Origin: JBBRDU01 sp038230335
Lineage (GTDB): Bacteria; Verrucomicrobiota; Verrucomicrobiia; Chthoniobacterales; UBA10450
Reading direction: 5' to 3'
NCBI GenBank assembly: GCA_038230335.1
Contig: JBBRNL010000005.1
Location: 248,001-312,000 of the forward strand
Length of the DNA stretch: 64,000 nt
A program made the position numbers and the translations under genes. The notes beneath the pieces are model-generated. The model had not been told where the DNA came from and searched no databases. It worked only from the letters and a program-made list of their open reading frames with translations. Of this stretch, positions 61,266 to 64,000 are shown in pieces. How positions within the stretch are numbered: position 1 is the first letter of the stretch; each line of letters opens with the position of its first letter.

Positions 61266-63089
61266 TTAGAACAGCTTGCCCGCATGCATGAGGAAGTGTT
61301 CCACGACTGGTCCGAGGACGAGGGCTGGCACAAAAGTGAGAGCGCCGACGAGCAGGACGGTGCCGACGACTAGCGAGGTGAAGAGCGCCCCGGAAACGGG
61401 GAAAGTGCCGGCGCTCTTCGCCACCAGCTTCTTGCGCGCCAATGAACCGGCCAGCGCCAGGATTGGGACAATTATGGCGAAGCGGCCGAAGAGCATGGCG
61501 AATCCCAGCGTGGTGTCATACCACGGCGCGTTCGCCGTTAGGCCAGCAAACGCGCTGCCATTATTCCCAGTCGCCGAACTGTAAGCGTAAAGGATTTCGC
61601 TGAAACCATGTGGCCCGCTGTTGTTCGTGCCGTCCGTCAGGGCGCCCGTCGCATCCGGCGCTCCCATTTTGCTGACGCTAGCCCAGGCGGAGAATCCGAG
61701 GATGGAAAAGGCCAGAACAAGGATAACGAAGGAAGCCATTTTGATGTCATAAGGCTCTATCTTCTTGCCCAAATATTCCGGCGTTCGACCGACCATCAGA
61801 CCGGCGATAAAAACGGCGATGATGACGTAGATAAGCATCCCGTAAAGCCCGGCTCCGACCCCGCCGAAGACCACTTCTCCTAGCTGGATGTTGAGCAGGG
61901 GCACCAGGCCGCCGAGCGGCGTGAACGAGTCGTGCATCGAATTAACTGCGCCGCAGGAAGCGTCAGTCGTGATGGTGGCAAAAAGCGCGGAGTTGAAAAT
62001 GCCGAAGCGAACTTCCTTGCCTTCCATGTTGCCGTCGGCCGGATCGACTCCAAGCGCGGCAAAATTTGAATTTCCCGCTGCTTCGTAGTGCCAGGCAACC
62101 ATCACGCCGGCAAAAAAGAGCACAAACATCGCAGCCCACACGGCCCAGCCGTGTCCTTGATGTTTAACCGTGCGCCCGAGGTAATAAGTGAGCGCGCTCG
62201 GAATCGCGAAGATTGACAAAATTTGCAGGAAACTCGAAAGCGGTGTCGGATTCTCGAAGGGATGGGCCGCATTGGCGTTGGCGTAGCCGCCGCCATTTGT
62301 GCCGAGCATCTTGATTGCGATCTGTGAGGCCATCGGGCCTTCTACGATGCTTTGCGTATCAACCTTCTGATCGACCATGAGTGGCTTGCCATCCGGTCCA
62401 TTTACGGCGGCGCCCTTGTCATCGACCTTTGGCACCTGTGTCGTATACGGATCGGTTAGGGTGGCGGAGTCGTACGGTTTGAAGTTTTGGATCATTCCCT
62501 GAGAGACGAGCACGATGGAAAACACGGTGCAGATCGGCAGGAGGAGGTAGTAAGTGACGCGGACGACATCGACCCAGAAGTTGCCGATGGTCTGCGCGGT
62601 ATGCCGGGCGATTCCTCGGACTAAAGCCGCGGCAATACTGATGCCGACCGCGGCGGAAAGCCAATTGTGCAAGGCCAGCGCCACCATTTGCGAGAAGTAG
62701 CTCATGGTGGTTTCACCGACGTAGCTCTGCCAGTTCGTATTGGTCGTAAAGCTCGCGGCGGTATTAAAAGCAAGGTGCTCGCTGACGGCGGCCAACTTCT
62801 GAGGATTGAGAGGCAGGATGGCCTGCAGACGCAGGATCGCGTAGGTGAAGAGCATGGTCACCACGCTGAAAAGCAGCAAGGCCGTGGCGTAACCCTTCCA
62901 GTCTTGTTCCTTCCGCGGATCGACCCCTATGAGTTTATACGTAAATCGCTCGAAGGGCTTGATCACCGGATCGAGCAGGGTTCGGCCGTTCACGTCCAGA
63001 ACCTGGCAAAGATAAAGGCCGAGCGGCTTTGTCATGGCCAGCAGGATGCCGACGTAAAGGACCAGTTGAATCCAACCTGAAGTGTTCAT
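61266..63089 (-). CDS. kdpA: Potassium-transporting ATPase KdpA subunit
   Basis: 607 residues, a channel-like subunit with about ten membrane segments and four filter loops (NTAASFTTNTNWQSY, GTNGGGYANANAAHPFENPT, TTDASCGAVNSMHDSFTPLG, NNSGPHGFSEILYAYSSATG). About 50 residues longer than the E. coli protein because of an extended periplasmic loop (around residues 215-245). It selects and passes K+. It lies 12 bp behind kdpF. Confidence 0.97.
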   Translation of the reverse strand: MNTSGWIQLVLYVGILLAMTKPLGLYLCQVLDVNGRTLLDPVIKPFERFTYKLIGVDPRKEQDWKGYATALLLFSVVTMLFTYAILRLQAILPLNPQKLAAVSEHLAFNTAASFTTNTNWQSYVGETTMSYFSQMVALALHNWLSAAVGISIAAALVRGIARHTAQTIGNFWVDVVRVTYYLLLPICTVFSIVLVSQGMIQNFKPYDSATLTDPYTTQVPKVDDKGAAVNGPDGKPLMVDQKVDTQSIVEGPMASQIAIKMLGTNGGGYANANAAHPFENPTPLSSFLQILSIFAIPSALTYYLGRTVKHQGHGWAVWAAMFVLFFAGVMVAWHYEAAGNSNFAALGVDPADGNMEGKEVRFGIFNSALFATITTDASCGAVNSMHDSFTPLGGLVPLLNIQLGEVVFGGVGAGLYGMLIYVIIAVFIAGLMVGRTPEYLGKKIEPYDIKMASFVILVLAFSILGFSAWASVSKMGAPDATGALTDGTNNSGPHGFSEILYAYSSATGNNGSAFAGLTANAPWYDTTLGFAMLFGRFAIIVPILALAGSLARKKLVAKSAGTFPVSGALFTSLVVGTVLLVGALTFVPALVLGPVVEHFLMHAGKLF

Positions 63090-63101
63090 GAGTAAAAGTA
63101 G

Positions 63102-63185
63102 CTAAAACTTTTCCGGACGAATGATCGTGAAAAGGAGATAGACGATGAGTCCGAGGGCAATGATTCCGACGATGATGTTTTCCAT
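63102..63185 (-). CDS. kdpF: KdpF small stabilising subunit
   Basis: 27 residues: ATG at 63185, stop at 63102. It starts MENIIVGIIALGLIVYLLF and ends IIRPEKF, a single membrane helix with the short basic-acidic tail typical of KdpF (LL.AL..PEKF). It lies 12 bp upstream of kdpA. KdpF supports the KdpABC complex as a lipid-like helix. Confidence 0.85.
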   Translation of the reverse strand: MENIIVGIIALGLIVYLLFTIIRPEKF

Positions 63186-63197
63186 GGGATGATGTGG

Positions 63198-63281
63198 TTA
63201 GACCTTTTCGCAAGCCACGATAAAGACGAGCATCAGGACAAAGAAAGCGATGGACAGCGCGATAAAGATTAGATCGTTCAT
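63198..63281 (-). CDS. Small single-helix membrane peptide upstream of kdpF
   Basis: 27 residues: ATG at 63281, stop at 63198. It starts MNDLIFIALSIAFFVLMLVF, then IVACEKV. Peptides of this type, one helix ending in a Cys-Glu/Asp-Arg/Lys motif, are often found before kdpF in other bacteria and are rarely annotated. It is 12 bp from kdpF, in line with co-translation. The role is unknown; it may be a second small Kdp subunit. Confidence 0.65.
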   Translation of the reverse strand: MNDLIFIALSIAFFVLMLVFIVACEKV

Positions 63282-63292
63282 GCTTCGTTAGG

Positions 63293-64000
63293 CTAGAAGG
63301 TGAGGATTACGTCGAGCCCGACGGTGAATTGGTCGCGCTCGTTTGAGTCATTGAACGGGTGCGTGCCGTTCAGGGAGCGGTCGTACCGGATCTCGGGCCG
63401 GATGGCCAGACCCGCCAGCGGTTTGGGCATCGGCGGTTTAATGTTTACGCCAGCCGTTATTGCCCCGTAGGTAGTCTTCCCCCCGCCAACGGTGCGGGGG
63501 TCGATGGCTGGCTCGCCCTCCAGGGCGCGGATTGGGTCATGGGTGTTGGCAAAGGACACTACATAAAACCCCTGGCTATCCCGAAAGATTTCGCCGCGCA
63601 GTCCGGCCGTTAACCAGCCGTTGATCGCACACGTAAAATATTGCGCAACGCCGTAAGCCTGAGCGTCGGCACCTTCGTCCAGAGCGTAGTTGAGATCAGT
63701 GATGGACGTAAATTTGTCAGTGATTTTCCAAGTGGTTGTAATCGCGCTGAGGTAGCGGAAATCGTGATTGTTGTTTGGTGTCTCGGGTCCGATGTGGGTA
63801 GAAGCGGCAACAACGATCTTCCCTTCGTGGAGGTTGAGACCAACCCCACAATGGAAGGCCAGCGAGTCGTTATTGTCGTCGAGGCTCGTATTGACGCCGC
63901 GCGTCACTCCAGCCATCAGGTCAAGCCACTTCGTGGCGTGCAAGGTGGCGAGCGCGCCGGTGTGATTAAACGGAATTCCAAAATTAAAAATGTAGGTGTG
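63293..64000 (-). CDS. Outer-membrane beta-barrel porin (BBP2/OmpL-like), C-terminal part
   Basis: At least 235 residues; the frame is open to the window edge, so the N-terminus is missing. Alternating amphipathic strands have many aromatic residues: TYIFNFGIPFNHTGA, WLDLMAGVTRGVNTSLDDNN, WLTAGLRGEIFRDSQGFYVV, LAIRPEIRYDRSLNG. It ends in a Phe (VGLDVILTF), the outer-membrane barrel signal. It lies 11 bp upstream of the small kdp peptides, so it may belong to the kdp operon. An octamer CGTTAGGC abuts its stop codon. Confidence 0.8.
   Translation of the reverse strand, partial: HTYIFNFGIPFNHTGALATLHATKWLDLMAGVTRGVNTSLDDNNDSLAFHCGVGLNLHEGKIVVAASTHIGPETPNNNHDFRYLSAITTTWKITDKFTSITDLNYALDEGADAQAYGVAQYFTCAINGWLTAGLRGEIFRDSQGFYVVSFANTHDPIRALEGEPAIDPRTVGGGKTTYGAITAGVNIKPPMPKPLAGLAIRPEIRYDRSLNGTHPFNDSNERDQFTVGLDVILTF

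Larger units (their letters stand above)
747..63293. repeat. Dispersed octamer CGTTAGGC, 18 exact copies
   Basis: Read as CGTTAGGC on the plus strand at 5568, 15471, 17834, 21755, 22619, 25172, 31407, 34830, 38804, 45618, 60594, 61536 and 63286. Read as GCCTAACG at 747, 6859, 30391, 50803 and 53034. Six further sites differ only in the last base (4703, 11164, 34758, 39035, 51464, 52486). About two copies are expected by chance. It lies in coding DNA in all frames, using rare codons such as TTA, CTA and AGG. The base before it is a pyrimidine in 16 of 18. Counts were made by eye. Confidence 0.8.

Noticed and set aside
1..64000. CRISPR arrays, insertion sequences, prophage or integrative element
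   Set aside because: No regularly spaced repeats, transposase, integrase or phage genes were found; the window looks like stable chromosome.

Overview
The window reads as chromosomal DNA of a GC-rich, Gram-negative soil-type bacterium. It has lipid A synthesis (LpxD), TolC and beta-barrel porins, a plant/cyanobacterial-like GlgC, an acidobacterial-type orphan permease (ADOP) and a tandem-gspE pilus/secretion locus. Together these suggest the Verrucomicrobiota (Chthoniobacter/Spartobacteria side). That is inference from gene families; no rRNA or marker phylogeny is available here. No insertion sequence, prophage, CRISPR array or rRNA gene was seen. One tRNA gene is present.

Layout. 1-2657 (+): dapB end, folK and panB overlapping head to tail, then an OmpA-domain protein. 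2795-8218 (-): a type II secretion/type IV pilus operon with two paralogous GspE ATPases, GspF and a pseudopilin. 8368-16000: glmS, glgC, a coiled-coil membrane protein with a small lipoprotein, a 45-residue basic protein, a NYN nuclease, a lone receiver, lpxD and class II fba. 16047-21812 (-): two overlapping histidine kinases downstream of a ketosynthase homologue that lacks both catalytic histidines. 22150-26390 (+): a receiver-kinase protein, an isolated LanB-like dehydratase-family protein and ParA. 26975-29646 (+): a radical SAM protein paired with a DUF4130-UdgX fusion. 29690-36781 (+): a complete-looking his operon, leader peptide-hisI-G-D-C-HAD-B-H-F-A, with a histidine-rich leader and an attenuator terminator, closed by a strong terminator.

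36798-48141 (-): a copper/heavy-metal envelope locus (multicopper oxidase, TolC, Met/His-rich lipoprotein, small periplasmic proteins) and an overlapping operon OsmC-hybrid kinase-desaturase-kinase, divergent from a LysR regulator. 49256-54919: a cysteine-less FmdB-like protein, tRNA-Ala(CGC), a second copy of the desaturase, two exported proteins and the ADOP permease. 55126-64000 (-): a membrane ferritin (MbfA type), an EamA transporter and a kdp potassium-pump operon (porin, two 27-residue membrane peptides, kdpA, kdpB, kdpC, kinase-less KdpD).

Most notable signals: (1) a non-palindromic octamer, CGTTAGGC, occurring 18 times in 64 kb on both strands and in every reading frame, using otherwise rare codons, which looks like a genome-wide DNA signal; (2) a his attenuator of the classical leader-peptide type; (3) an orphan LanB-like enzyme translationally coupled to ParA; (4) a C-Y-N ketosynthase in a sensor-kinase operon.
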